This document shows positions 1 through 10,727 of a DNA stretch of 64,000 nucleotides, in pieces (the first letter of the stretch is position 1; the number at the start of each line of letters is the position of its first letter). The stretch comes from Aureobasidium sp. EXF-3400. Its lineage: Eukaryota; Ascomycota; Dothideomycetes; Dothideales; Saccotheciaceae. The notes beneath the pieces are model-generated. The model was not told the origin of the DNA. It saw nothing but the letters and a program-made list of their open reading frames with translations, and made no database searches. The stretch lies in contig SWBL01000075.1 of assembly GCA_024195585.1 (NCBI GenBank), positions 1 through 64,000 of the forward strand, written 5' to 3'. Both the position numbers and the translations under genes were made by a program.

Positions 1-2323
1 TTAGAGCTAGCCGCTATACGCCTCTAAATAGAGTACCCTCTTTAAATTCGCCTCTAATACTCTAAGGCCTAGACTCTTTGCTCCTTAGAGTTAATTAGAT
101 AGTATCTTTATTAAAGGCAACAACTCTAAGACTAACGATAGCGCCTCTAATGTCGACTAGCCGTTATTTCCTCCTTTAAAGCGACGACGACTAATACTAA
201 CAACTACTAGTAACTATATTAATAACTCTAAATCTACGTTAATATAGCGCTCTTAAAAACTAGCTCCTACCCGTAGCGATTCTAAAGAGCTCTAGTCTTA
301 TGCTAGAGCTTGTCGTCCTAGAGAGCGCGAGCGTAAGCGTAAGAAGATCTAGTACTACTTCTATAGTAATAGAGACTATCCTCGTAACTATAACACTACT
401 AACTATAACAACATTAGATTACACCTTAAAAAGAGACATAGCTAGAGATAGGCAACTAGTACACTTTTAAAGATGCTAGTAGTAGTAACACCCTCTTAGA
501 CATTATATACTATTACCGATATCGATAAAACTCGCTTAAATCGACGTCTTATCGATTACATTACCTTAAGCAACATCCCCTTCCGTACTACTAGTAATCC
601 TCTACTCTATGCGCTACTTAATAAGGTGCTTCCTAGCGCCTTAAAGCTCTTAATTAAGAGTTATTCCACTATCGCTAAACACGTTAAGAAGGAGCACGAC
701 TTCTATTAAGAGTAGCTTAAGGCACTACTTATAACATCTCGATCATTAATCCACTTTACCTATAATGCTTAGATAGCTAATTATAGTAGCTATAAGCTGC
801 TTAGCATTATAGCTCGATTTGTCGACTTAGACGGTAAGTTAAGTAAGGCACTACTAGCTCTTTATAAGCTATTAGCTAGCTATGCTATTGCTTAATGTGC
901 TTCTCTTTTCTTTAATACCATTATTACTTATAGCATCGAGTAGAAGATCGGATATATTACCTCTAATAATGCCACTTATAACGATACTATAATAAGCTAC
1001 CTTACTACTCTATTTAGCGAGCGTCTATCTATCGATTAGGACCCTATATAACATCGAACTCGCTACTTTAGATACTAGATTAACCTTACTAGTTAAGCAC
1101 TTATGTTAGTAAGCTTAATAGACACTATAGCTGCTATAATTAATTAGAGCTAAGACCCCTTAAAAGCTATCTTAACGCTCGCTTAAGGCACTAGCCTTAC
1201 TAATTATAAAGCTCTTAACTACCTCCGTTAGTTTTTCGAGTGGATTATAAGGTTAGCTTGCCGTCGTCGTAAGTTTAAGGTAGCTACTAGTGTATCTCCT
1301 ATGCTTAACAATACTATAAGGTAGAATAGCTAGCTAGCTATAATTAAGCGAGGGATTTAATCTTAAGCAACTATACGTACTATTTAGTCTACTAACGAGC
1401 ATATAGAGCATACTACTCTTTAGCGGCGCTACTAGCAGTTTCTTAAAGCGCTTATTAACTTCGTAGAACTACTATAAGAGGTAATAAAGCTATGTAAAGG
1501 CGATAATGCAACTCTTAATTAAGTGCTTATATTAATGGACTTCTTACGTAAGCACTATGAAAAGTATATATAACAAGATGCTTCTACCGACTAAGCGCTT
1601 ATTACCGTAATCCGAACTAGCTAATTTGCACTTAATAAGTAGCAAGCTATTAACAACTATACTCCTACCTATGTAGTAGCGCTCCTCCTTTATCTAACTT
1701 ATCGTAAGAACTATATTAAACAACACTAGCCTCCGTTATGGCGAACACTAGCTATTACTGCTATATACACTTTATGGACTACTAAATATAAGAATAAGAC
1801 TAAGCCTATTATAATAGCACCATTATTAAATAAAGAGGAGTCGAATTAGCTAGCTAAGTAGTAGGCTTCTATACGGTTTGCAAACTTAGTTACTATACCT
1901 AAGGAGTTTATCTAGTTTACTAAGAGTCCTCTAGTACTTATTAATAATGCTATATAGTGGTAGCTTAAGCTAACGTAGCAACATAACTATCTAAACCTCT
2001 CTTAGATGGCTATTAATATCCTCTTAATTAATCCTATGTCTGCTAAGTTAGAAAGGGTGTTTAGTGGCTATAGAAGGACACTATCGTAAGACTAAGTAAG
2101 CCTCTTTACTAATAACCTTAGCTATATTAAGTGCCTTAAGAGCTAGTAGAAGAACCTCTGTTTTAACAAGGTTAACCTACTAATTACTACTAATGAAGGA
2201 CTAGAAGATCACGTAAAAGAGCTAGAGGATGACGTAGAAGGACAGGGTGACCCAAACGAAGGACAGGGTGACTGCGACGACGACGACGGAGTTGGAATTG
2301 GCATCATTCCACTAGATAATTGA
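1..2323 (+). mobile_element. RIP-inactivated hAT transposase (5' end outside window)
   Basis: One frame runs without an indel from base 2 to a natural TGA at 2321-2323 (about 774 codons) but holds many TAG/TAA codons, for example at 2087, 2093, 2144 and 2147. Family evidence: a BED-like zinc-finger region at about 341-440 ending LHLKKRH, with tyrosine codons where cysteines would be expected; a block at 542-720 with IPF and TIAKHVKKEH; an INL block near 1080; and the C-terminal dimerisation block near 1990-2080 including LINPMSAKLERVFSG. Tryptophan positions read TAG and cysteines read TAT/TAC, as expected from CpA to TpA change on either strand, while CpG is still common. This is the signature of repeat-induced point mutation. 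The copy cannot make a transposase. The left end and terminal repeats are outside the window. Confidence 0.9.
2237..2278 (+). repeat. 21-bp tandem duplication in transposase C-terminal codons
   Basis: Two 21-bp units beginning gaaggacagggtgac lie side by side in the transposase frame, followed by a run of GAC codons. They encode an acidic tail. Base composition here is normal (CA and TG present), unlike the RIP-mutated sequence upstream. Confidence 0.7.
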
Positions 2324-2394
2324 CATGGAATGGAATATTAGCTAGAAGTAGTGGCATGGCATGGCATGAAGCCGAAATTCCACCGATTCCATGT
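2323..2394. repeat. 9-bp inverted repeat past the transposase stop
   Basis: acatggaat at 2323-2331 is matched perfectly in inverse by attccatgt at 2386-2394, with a tggca triplication (about 2352-2367) between. Subterminal repeats of this kind occur near hAT ends, but the left end cannot be seen, so this may equally be a simple hairpin. Confidence 0.35.
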
Positions 2395-2942
2395 AACGTC
2401 CGCTCTGAAAGTCACTCTCTCCTCCTGACTCTGCCTGTTATGCAATCTGTCAACTTGTCTTTGCACGAGTAATGACAGAACACGTAACAAATGAAGCACA
2501 GCCATAACAAAGACCAATTAAAGGTCGAAGCCTGGCCTTGCGCAATATCAGGCATCCGAGACGTTAAACAGCTGGACAAGCGGTCAGCGACAGTTGAGCC
2601 TCAAGAAATCAATAACGTCGTCGTTTTGGATTCATGACAAAACTCCGCAGATCATACTTGTTGAATTGTTTTTATTCTCTTGCCCTTTCTCTATGGGCTG
2701 TTGTACCTTCTTGAACGAAAGCTCATTTGTATATTCAAGAAAGAATAGAAATAATATAATCAAAACATTCGCGGTGTGCTTTTCATTTCCCACATGCTCC
2801 CAAGGTCATTACTCCATGTTGAATGCCAATCTCTCTCCTTCTATACCCTATTTCTTTCTTTGTAAGCAGGTCTCTGTAGATTCTCCATGTCGATTTTTCA
2901 GGTTGTTCTAACCAGGCGGAAAGAAGAGGAAGCAGATCCAGT
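2395..2942. other. Intergenic, no gene seen
   Basis: Gap between the transposon relic and the 3' end of the phosphoglycerate dehydrogenase gene. Open frames here start at non-ATG codons and resemble no protein. Presumably the 3' UTR of the minus-strand gene plus flanking DNA. Confidence 0.5.
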
Positions 2943-4407
2943 CTAGTACAAGACTCTGGTTCTAACGCAAGAGCCCAGGTCCTCGAGGCTGTTGTACAGT
3001 TTGGCGATGTCTCCTTGGTTGACGTCACTAATATCGGCCATGAGGTATGCGACATCGCCTCTTGAATCGGTCATTTGCTTGTCGACGTTGTGCTCGCCAA
3101 GGACCTCGTTGACACGTCTCAACACACCAGGGACGTTCTTGTGGATGTAAATGATACGGACGTGGTTGGGCTCGTCGGCAGTCAAGCTGCGGAGGTTGAC
3201 CTCGGGCATGTTGACTGCACCAACGGTGGAACCCTCGTTGACGTACTTGGCGAGTGCGTCTGCGACTTCGACACCGATAGCGCTCTGTGCCTCTTCGGTG
3301 CTGCCACCAATGTGGGGAGAGAGGATCAGGTTCTTGAGGGATCTGAGATCCTCGGCCCAGGCGTTCAGCTCCTTGTTGAAGTACTCGCCATTGCCAGCGG
3401 GCTCGTTGGGGAAGACATCAATAGCGGCACCAGCAATCTTTCCGTTTCTCATGGCTTCAACGAGAGCAGGAATGTCGACAACGGTACCTCTTGATGCGTT
3501 GATGAGGTAGCTGCCCTTGCGCATGTAGCCGAATTGCTCAGTGCTGATCATGTTCTGGGTCTCAGGAAGCTCAGGAACGTGGAGAGTGACAAAGTCAGCG
3601 CCCTCAAGGAGAGCCTTGAGAGTAGGAACCTGCTTGGCGGTACCCATGCTCATGAGGTTGATAACATCGTAGTAGATGACGCTCATACCCATAGCCTCAG
3701 CCAGGACGGAGAGCTGGTTTCCGATGTGACCGTAGCCAACAATACCCAGAGTCTTTCCACGGACTTCCCAGCAGCCGGCAGAAACCTTGTTCCAGATACC
3801 CTTGTGCAATTCCATGCTGCGGTCAGCCAATTGTCTGGCGAGAGCAATGATCTCGGCGATAACGAGCTCAGCGACGGAGCGCGAGTTTGAGAAAGGAGAG
3901 TTGAAGACGGCGATACCAGCGTTGGCGGCATAGTTGAGGTCGACCTGGTTGGTACCGATACAGAAGCATCCGATGACAATGAGGTTCTTTGCGTGTTCGA
4001 GGACCTTGGCGGTCAACTTTGTCTTTGAGCGAATACCGATGACGTGGACGTCCCTGAGAAAGAATGTTAGAGGCAGAAGAAATATGCAACTGATGCACAA
4101 CATACTTGATCTTCTCAATGAGCTGGTCCTCGGGCAGCGAAGCCTTGAGAGCCTCAACTTGGTAACCCTGTTGTCTCAGGATGTCCTGGCCAGTGACGTT
4201 GACGTTCTCGAGCAGCAAGACCTTGACATCCTGGGTGTTGAAGGGCTTGAGCTGCTTAGTAGAGACTGAACGAGAGCTTCTGCGGTTGCCGAAGCTCGCT
4301 GGCGGTGAGGTGAAGGTGTGAGTGGGACTGGTGGAGGGGTCGAAGCTGTTGGTGACAGCAGAGGGGTCGTCGCGGTTGCGAACGGGAATGTTTTGCGCAG
4401 CAGACAT
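2943..4407 (-). CDS. ser3: D-3-phosphoglycerate dehydrogenase, 2 exons
   Basis: Catalyses the NAD-dependent oxidation of 3-phosphoglycerate, the first step of serine synthesis in the cytosol. Exons 4407-4106 and 4053-2943, with a 52-nt intron (donor GTATGT), give 470 residues, the same size as yeast Ser3/Ser33. Visible signatures: a Ser/Thr-rich N-terminus of about 55 residues; the NAD-binding glycine motif GYGHIG; the D-isomer-specific motif NASRGTVVD; the catalytic HIGGSTEEAQ; and a C-terminal ACT-type regulatory domain of about 80 residues beginning near NHVRIIYIHKNVPG. The ATG at 4407 was chosen over an upstream in-frame one because MSAAQN leads directly into the family-like N-terminus. 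A Gcn4/CpcA-type site lies 138 bp upstream. Ser3 and Ser33 orthologues cannot be told apart here. Confidence 0.95.
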
Positions 4408-5266
4408 GTTGTCGATGTGATTAAGGCAGAGCAATCAGAGGAAGAAGAAACCAAAAAAGGCAAAAGTAAGCCCGGAGTGAATTGAGAGTCGAAGGGGACA
4501 AGGCGAGTATTTTTGAGAGATGCAACAATGGCCTGGTGCCTCTCTGAGTCAAGGTGCGCAACAACAATTTCTCAGGCCTTCCCGATGACGGCCATGCGAA
4601 TAACGCCATCCTTCCAAAAATCCCACCCACACCCGCGCCACATCTCCAGCCCCAAATCCCGACTCCACATTTTCTAAGACTCACCATTGCATCTTCGCAT
4701 GTCTTCTCGTCTCTGTCAGGCCATCGCCATATCAAATGACTAACAACGCTCTGTTCGAGTCATCATCAAGAGAAAGAACTCTAAGCCCTACTTCACGCTT
4801 GAATACCATGTCGCCATACTCTTGTTAAAACATGTCTTGATTCTAGTCGTGATGCTATTCAACACAACAAATTGCACCATCGAGAGCGCCTCACACTGTC
4901 TGCGAATGACGACCATCTGTTGCCCGAGAGTATGATTATCAGCTATATAGGGGACAAGAGAAAAAAAAAAGAGACACACGTTGCCGATTGATCTGAACAA
5001 GACAGAAGAAAGAACAACGCCGCTGCGGAAAGTGGAAAAGAGGACATCGAGCTGGGTGAGAGGAGGGAATGATGCTGCGTCAAGGAGCGTGACTTTTTTT
5101 CTACCCCGATCCAGCATGCGTCGGGTGTCGAAGGGCTTGCTTGGGTAGGTAGAGCAGGCATGTACATGGCGAGACCCGTGATCCGAACGCCTGCCATTAG
5201 ATCGGTGTGCTTGTGAATGAACCAAGTCTAGAATGGTGATGCAAAGGAACTTCTAACGCATCTCAT
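4408..5266. other. Intergenic: ser3 promoter and NAP1 3' region
   Basis: About 860 bp between two minus-strand genes. It holds the ser3 promoter on the low side, an A-rich run near 4962-4971 and the NAP1 3' UTR on the high side. Open frames here look like chance. Confidence 0.5.
4545..4551. promoter_or_regulatory. Gcn4/CpcA-type site TGAGTCA
   Basis: A perfect palindromic TGAGTCA lies 138 bp upstream of the phosphoglycerate dehydrogenase ATG; a second partial site (gactca) is at 4678-4683. Gcn4 and its filamentous homologue CPC1/CpcA bind this sequence in amino-acid synthesis genes. The site is seen; its use is inferred. Confidence 0.55.
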
Positions 5267-6813
5267 CTAGCTCTGCTTGCACTCGGCAGTCTCCTGCTTG
5301 GGCTTTGAGCCGTCACCCTATAGAGGCTGTTAGTTGCTTGCTCGTTCAAATCGTGGTCAAGAATTATGCTCACCTCCTCATCTGACTCCTCCTCATCGTC
5401 TTCCTCATCACGGTCGTAGTCCTCCTCATCCTCATCATCCTCGTCTTCGAACTCGTCCTCGTCGAAGTCCTCGAAGCCCTGCTCGAATTGCAGAGCCTCA
5501 CCAGTGAACCAATCAATGGCACGGGGAATGAGCTTCTCCTTGATGTCCTCACCGAGCTGGTAGTCGAGCTCGAGCTTGGCCTCAATGTCGTCGTCAACAT
5601 CCTCATCATCCTCGGTAGGGGGGCTGGCGGGGTTGAAGAAGTCGAAGAATGAGGGAGTGGGGATGGTCTTCTTGACAATGCGAGTCTGCTTGGTGTCTGT
5701 GAAGGTTGGTCAGTAATTGTAGCACATCAAATCACAATGGGTGAAGACGCACTCTTGTTGCGCTGCTTCTTGCTCTCGACTCTAACAGTGAGGTCCTTGC
5801 CAGACTGCCAGTCAATCTTGTCGCCCTCGGCGTGATCGTAGATGAAGTCACCGCCGTAGCCGTTCTCCTCTTGGTAGTAGTAGGTCTTGGAGATGGTCTT
5901 GTTGGTGAAGAACTCGTTCTCAGCAAACTCGAAGATGAGGCGGAATCCGGGGCGGTCAAGGTACTCCATGCGGATGTCGGTCAAGTGCTTAAGAGCGCCC
6001 TCATCACGGTCGGTGATGGTCTCAGCAAGCGACGAGTTCTTCATGGCAGACAGCCAGAACTCGGGGATACCCTTGATGTCGGCGGCAGACTTGTCCTCGG
6101 CCTGGTCGGCCTCCTCATCCTCGTCGTCCTCCTCTTCGTCCTCCTTGCCAGCCTCGACCTCCTGCTCGGTAGGCTCGGTGGAACCGTTGATGATCTTGGC
6201 ACGCTTCTCGTAGAGAGGGGCGTACTTGGCGAAGAACTTCTTCTCGAGAGCAAGGACCTCCTCCTGGAACTCGGCCTCGAGCTTGGAGTGCTCCTTTTGG
6301 ACGCCCTTGAGACCAGCGACACGTCTGCGGACGGGAGCAGGGAGCGACTCGACGTAGCCAGATGATCTTCCGACAAGACCGCTGAGCTTGTTCTGCATCA
6401 TGGAGACGAGAGCGGGGTTGGCAGCGAATATTGAGGCAGCGTCCTCTGCGCAAGGGTGTCAGTGAGTGATGGCGGACGCGAAAAATCAGTGGCGCATACC
6501 TTCTTTGATGCTGGAAACGCCAGGCTGTTGTGCGCGGGAGGAGATGGGGGCCTTGTCAAGAGGAGTGTTCTGGGGGGTACTGCTATGGTCAGTGACTGCT
6601 TGGTCGGGTCGGATGGCAGACATGGTGGCGGCGCTGCAAGTGAAGAATGTGTAGAGAGGAGTTTGGCGGCGTATGAAGGTGGTTGGTGGCCGGCGACAGG
6701 AGATGGAGGCAAGCAAGAGGTGTTGTTGTGATGTGTAGGGATGTGGCGGCGGGACGGGAACAAACTTACGGCGCAGGCTTGCTGCCCTTTTGGGGGATCA
6801 TGTTGTCGCTCAT
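5267..6813 (-). CDS. nap1: Nucleosome assembly protein NAP1, 5 exons
   Basis: Histone H2A-H2B chaperone shuttling between cytoplasm and nucleus. Exons 6813-6770, 6579-6500, 6445-5753, 5696-5374 and 5317-5267 join in frame to 396 residues (yeast Nap1 is 417). Seen: start [10 protein letters not shown]; helix region [18 protein letters not shown]; long dimerisation helix around [20 protein letters not shown]; an acidic insert of Glu/Asp; the NAP core [12 protein letters not shown] and [33 protein letters not shown]; a very acidic C-terminal stretch; and the ending ECKQS, close to the fungal NAP1 C-terminus (a possible prenylation-like tail). The first intron is about 190 nt, the others 53-56 nt. 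The intron 1 acceptor was set at 6580 because the alternative AG seven codons later breaks the frame. Confidence 0.93.
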
Positions 6814-7834
6814 GGTCTCGGATAAATCTGGTTGAAGAATGCGAGGACAAGGGTGGTGATGTGGGTGAGAAGATGCGGTGCGGTGGTTGAGAGAAGCTTG
6901 ATCTTGAGGTTTTTGCTGGCCGACGCGGGGGAGTCAAAGCAAAGGCAAACATGGACTGCTCGCCTCGCCCCCTTTAGGAAGTAGAAGTTTTCTACCATCC
7001 GAAATTTACTACCAAGTCGGCAACACACGGCTGTCAATCAATCCATCCGGCCCTTTTTGTCTGCCGTGAATAATTAATCCTGTCTCATCCGCCCATGTCC
7101 TGCCCACCTGTTGCTTTCCTACCTCTGCAGCATGACTCTGCGCCCGACTCGCGTCGCGCTGAGCTAGCACTCCGAGTCTTCCAGCCCCAGTTTTCAAAAG
7201 ACTGCCACGCCCGCGACGCAAGAACAATGGTCCAAGACTTTCCGTCGCCATGTTTGCGCGTTCATCCTGGTCCATCCACAAGAAACTTCTGTCTAATGCT
7301 TACGTGCTACTAAGGGTCCCATTGAGCTTCGCGAAATCTTCCTAGATTGTCTTTGTTGAGCAAGGCAGTGAGGATAGTATATACGGTGCTGTTCTATCTT
7401 TCTTGTCAAGTTCTGACGCTTTATTCTCGTGTCTATGATGCTGTGTAACGTGTTGCTTCGTGCAGAAACTGGTATAGTTGAGGATGGCAATTTCCCATCG
7501 CTCTGGCCATATCCCATGTGACCTGCAAGCACGTGCAAGACGTCCAAGTGTCGAAACGTGGAGGTCAACCTGACCAGCGACAACGACAGCCGACAATTCT
7601 ACTAGACAATCTCCTTAACATCGAAAGATTTTGTGTGTGTCCAAGCAGAGAAAGCGCATCCTGCGAAACATATCGCGGGCGCTTGACGCTTTGGCGCTCA
7701 GTGGACTGGCTTCAACAGCAGCTCACCACTCTGCAAACAACCCCAACAAGCCAGCCATTAACTGCCTTGAACCACCACTCCGAATGCGCTGACGTGCATT
7801 GCATTGCGATCATCAGGTGCTTTGCCTAGATACC
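6814..7834. other. Divergent promoter region NAP1 / C78 peptidase
   Basis: About 1 kb separating two divergently transcribed genes. A CACGTG hexamer lies near 7530. No coding signal is convincing; open frames mostly begin at non-ATG codons. Confidence 0.5.
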
Positions 7835-9483
7835 ATGGAGTGCCCATTTTTGTGCGGCTTCCATGCAACCAATGACCACCATGCAGAGTATCAGATCCTT
7901 TCTCACGTCGAGCTGCACCATACTCCAGAGTCCCATTTTGCGGTCGAAGACGAGGACCTGAATCTAGCTCTTGCACTGCAAAGAGAAGAAGAGAGACAAG
8001 TATCTGCTGATACTAGAGACCATGGGTCGTTACTTAAGTCTGACAAAGATCTGGATGCGAAGAAAGAAGGAGCCATCAACGCTATGGATGCTGACTTCCC
8101 TTATGCTGAATGTCCCCAGTGCAAAGACTTTGTGCATCTCATCGAGTTTGACGAACACATGAACAATCATCTATCTTTACAGTATTCATCCGACACCATC
8201 ACTAACATGGCTGAATTCGACTCCGGATATGATGCCGACCTCCGTCAGTCTTCGATTAACTCTCAAGGCCTGACGACCATCGCTCGACCCATCGACCAAA
8301 ATCACAAAACGTTTTCTCAGAACAACAATGTTACAGTTCTGGCAGAGACTAGACCAAAGGGAACACGTCTTGGTGTAAGTCATGTCCAGTCTCTTTTGCA
8401 TTCCCGCCTGCCTTGAAGCACAGCTTGAGTACAAACCTACTGAGCGTCATTTAATACTGAATATTGTAACAGAAGAAAGAGCTTGGACCGTACGCATTCG
8501 AGGACAGAATGCCTGAGAGCATGCTCAAGCGACTACGAACCGGCGAACCGACGAGACGATTGAATCGTATAGGCAGGGACGGTCGCATTGTTGCAGAACA
8601 CATTGTGGACAATGAGGTTCCTGGGCTCATTCCAGTCATCGCACGACTCTGCGTTGCGTCTTCCAGTAATACTCAGATTGTTCATCTCTGCCATCCAAGC
8701 GTTCAGCATGTACACAAGGGCACCAATCCAGGCCATTTCTGCGGCTACCGCAACATCCAGATGCTCGTGTCATTCATTCAAGGCACAAAAGCGAGAGGCC
8801 ATGAACGCTTTGGGACCGAACTGCCTGGGATCTTGCAAATACAGGACCTGATCGAAGAAGCCTGGGACGGAGATTCACAAAATCTCGGCAAGCAGGAGAC
8901 TGGGGGCATTCGCAACACAAGAAAATGGATTGGTACTCCAGAGGTATGCAACCATCATGTAAGAAGGTCGCCATATTTGTCTAATTACGGTCCAGGCAGC
9001 TTCTATCTGCAAGCATCTAAATCTCGATCACTCCGTAAAGTCCTTCAGCGACACGAAAGCTGGGAGAGCACATCAGCAGCTGCTCAACTTCGTTGAGCAT
9101 TACTTTTCACAGTGCACTGAAGGACCAATCTCCAACCCCAAAGTGCACAAATCTCATCGTCCTCCGCTCTTCTTCCAGCAGCCAGGTCATTCCATGACGA
9201 TCATCGGTATTGAGCGCTACAGCAATGGCAATCGTAGTCTGCTGGTTTTCGATCCTTCATTCGAGCCACCCAAGCAGCTTGCGGATATGGTCACAGGATC
9301 TCCAACCGCTGCCGTACCTGCAAAGGTTGCCAGCTGCCTCCTCAGACCCTACAGACGAGGTGCTCCTCAGCTTGCTAGATATAATGAGTTTGAGATACTG
9401 ACGTAAGTCAAAATCAGCAATGCATCTGTTTCACGTGAACTGACTACGTATTTAGGCTGGAAGCACCAAAACTACCAATATAG
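7835..9483 (+). CDS. ZUP1-like ubiquitin peptidase (family C78), 4 exons
   Basis: Predicted cysteine peptidase of the UFSP/ZUFSP family; human ZUP1 cleaves K63-linked ubiquitin chains in DNA-damage signalling. Exons 7835-8374, 8473-8943, 8996-9402 and 9456-9483 give 481 residues. Seen in order: zinc finger at residues 3-29 (C3, C7, then histidines); a MIU/UIM-like helix DLNLALALQREEE at 41-53; a second finger C93-C96-H108-H112; then the peptidase domain with catalytic Cys270 in HFCGYRNIQML, His402 in QPGHSMTIIGIE and Asp422 in LLVFDPSF. The His-Asp spacing matches ZUP1. The start at MECPF was preferred over an in-frame ATG 12 codons upstream because the finger begins there. An alternative last acceptor at 9491 would replace the final residues with EYAQQYADKATDIQ. 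Confidence 0.85.
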
Positions 9484-9491
9484 CATGTAAG

Positions 9492-9965
9492 GAGTATGCT
9501 CAGCAGTATGCAGACAAAGCAACTGATATACAGTAGATTCTTGACAGACCTTATCTGGAGCGGTTTGCGGATCTGTACGTTTCAGGACTGTACCCAAGAG
9601 TTCCTCACTCGAATGAGCTTACTAGAACGACCCGTTGGCATGGACTATTCGACACATGCCATGCTCAAATTGTGTTTGACGATGACGAACTACAAAAACA
9701 TAGCCATTACCTTCCAGCCATGTCGTGCTCGTCCTGGCGGACTCGCAACAACATCTGGGTGCAAAATGTTTATCTGGACAGCCAAGGATTTCCGCTACCA
9801 ATCCACGGTGCGGACGATCTGCCTCGCAATGAGCTGCAGACGGCACGTCTTTGTCAGTCAATCATTAATGACACATCATTGCACGTGCCATCAAACTCAC
9901 CGAACGATCTGTCCGATTCCATGCTTCCATTGTCAATCAACGCTCAGGGACACATAACAGCATAG
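9492..9965 (+). pseudogene. Coding-like frame interrupted by TAG, origin unclear
   Basis: Directly after the C78 gene, one frame reads KEYAQQYADKATDIQ, then TAG at 9534-9536, then about 142 codons from ILDRPYLERFADLY to the TAG at 9963. Residue composition looks like a real globular protein on both sides of the stop. No ATG-led first exon could be found. It may be a C-terminal extension of the peptidase cut by a C-to-T change (CAG to TAG), a decayed separate gene, or a gene with an unseen first exon. A second frame (9496-9957) is also open but looks less like protein. I do not recognise the family. Confidence 0.35.
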
Positions 9966-10727
9966 CGATATGCAGAATGAATGTATTCATTCGTAAATAC
10001 GTATATCAGTCGTTCATCTCCAGCTTTCCTGGCAATTTGCTGCTATGTAAATTTCTCCAATGTAGTAAAGACTGTGACTCGCACTTTTCTCGCACGAAAG
10101 TATAGCGCTTTGGGTCAACTGAGGAAAGACATTGATGATTCCACAATACAGACTTGATCAAAAAGATGCGAAGAAGAGTCGCTTCTAAGCGGGTGCTATA
10201 CCATCTTTCGAGATTACAGTACTTTCTTGATGACTGTGCGGTTCAAACTCTCAGATGCAGGCCAAAAGAGAGAAACTTGGGGTCTAGTTGGTGAACGAGC
10301 CGTGGTGCTAACGGATTCAAGCACGCCCGATCTCGCAAACAGCTCTCCTCCCTAGAGGCTACGAAATGCGTGCCACGGCATCTCTGTAAGTGCTTCCATG
10401 GCTTTTGGTTGTGTTGGAGCGACGTGTTTGATATAAGACGCAAATGTTGGAGAGAAAGAAGATGGGATAATGGGGAGATCTGGGTCTTGATTGGTCTAAT
10501 GTACAACTTGCGGACCTGTCTTGCTCAGCTCTTGGAGCAGCACATTCGCGCTCTGTGCTGGGAGTTTCCTTCATGATCCCATCTGATGTGTTTGAGATTC
10601 CTTTCCGTTTCTGAAACGAATGCGTAATGCTTGCACTTGATAGACTGCCGTCCAGCTCTCATGTCCTGCGCTAGAAGAACGTCTGCATGCAAGAAAAGTA
10701 GACGCAAAGAAAAGCGGCGAGTGACAC
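9966..10727. other. Intergenic, no gene seen
   Basis: Convergent gap of about 760 bp. Short open frames on both strands have no protein-like character. Confidence 0.5.

Noticed and set aside
2594..2911. 105-codon plus-strand frame next to the phosphoglycerate dehydrogenase gene
   Set aside because: Starts at TTG, no domain, lies in the 3' flank of the minus-strand gene.
4788..5225. Minus-strand open frames between ser3 and NAP1
   Set aside because: Short, mutually overlapping and not protein-like; the region fits promoter and 3' UTR.
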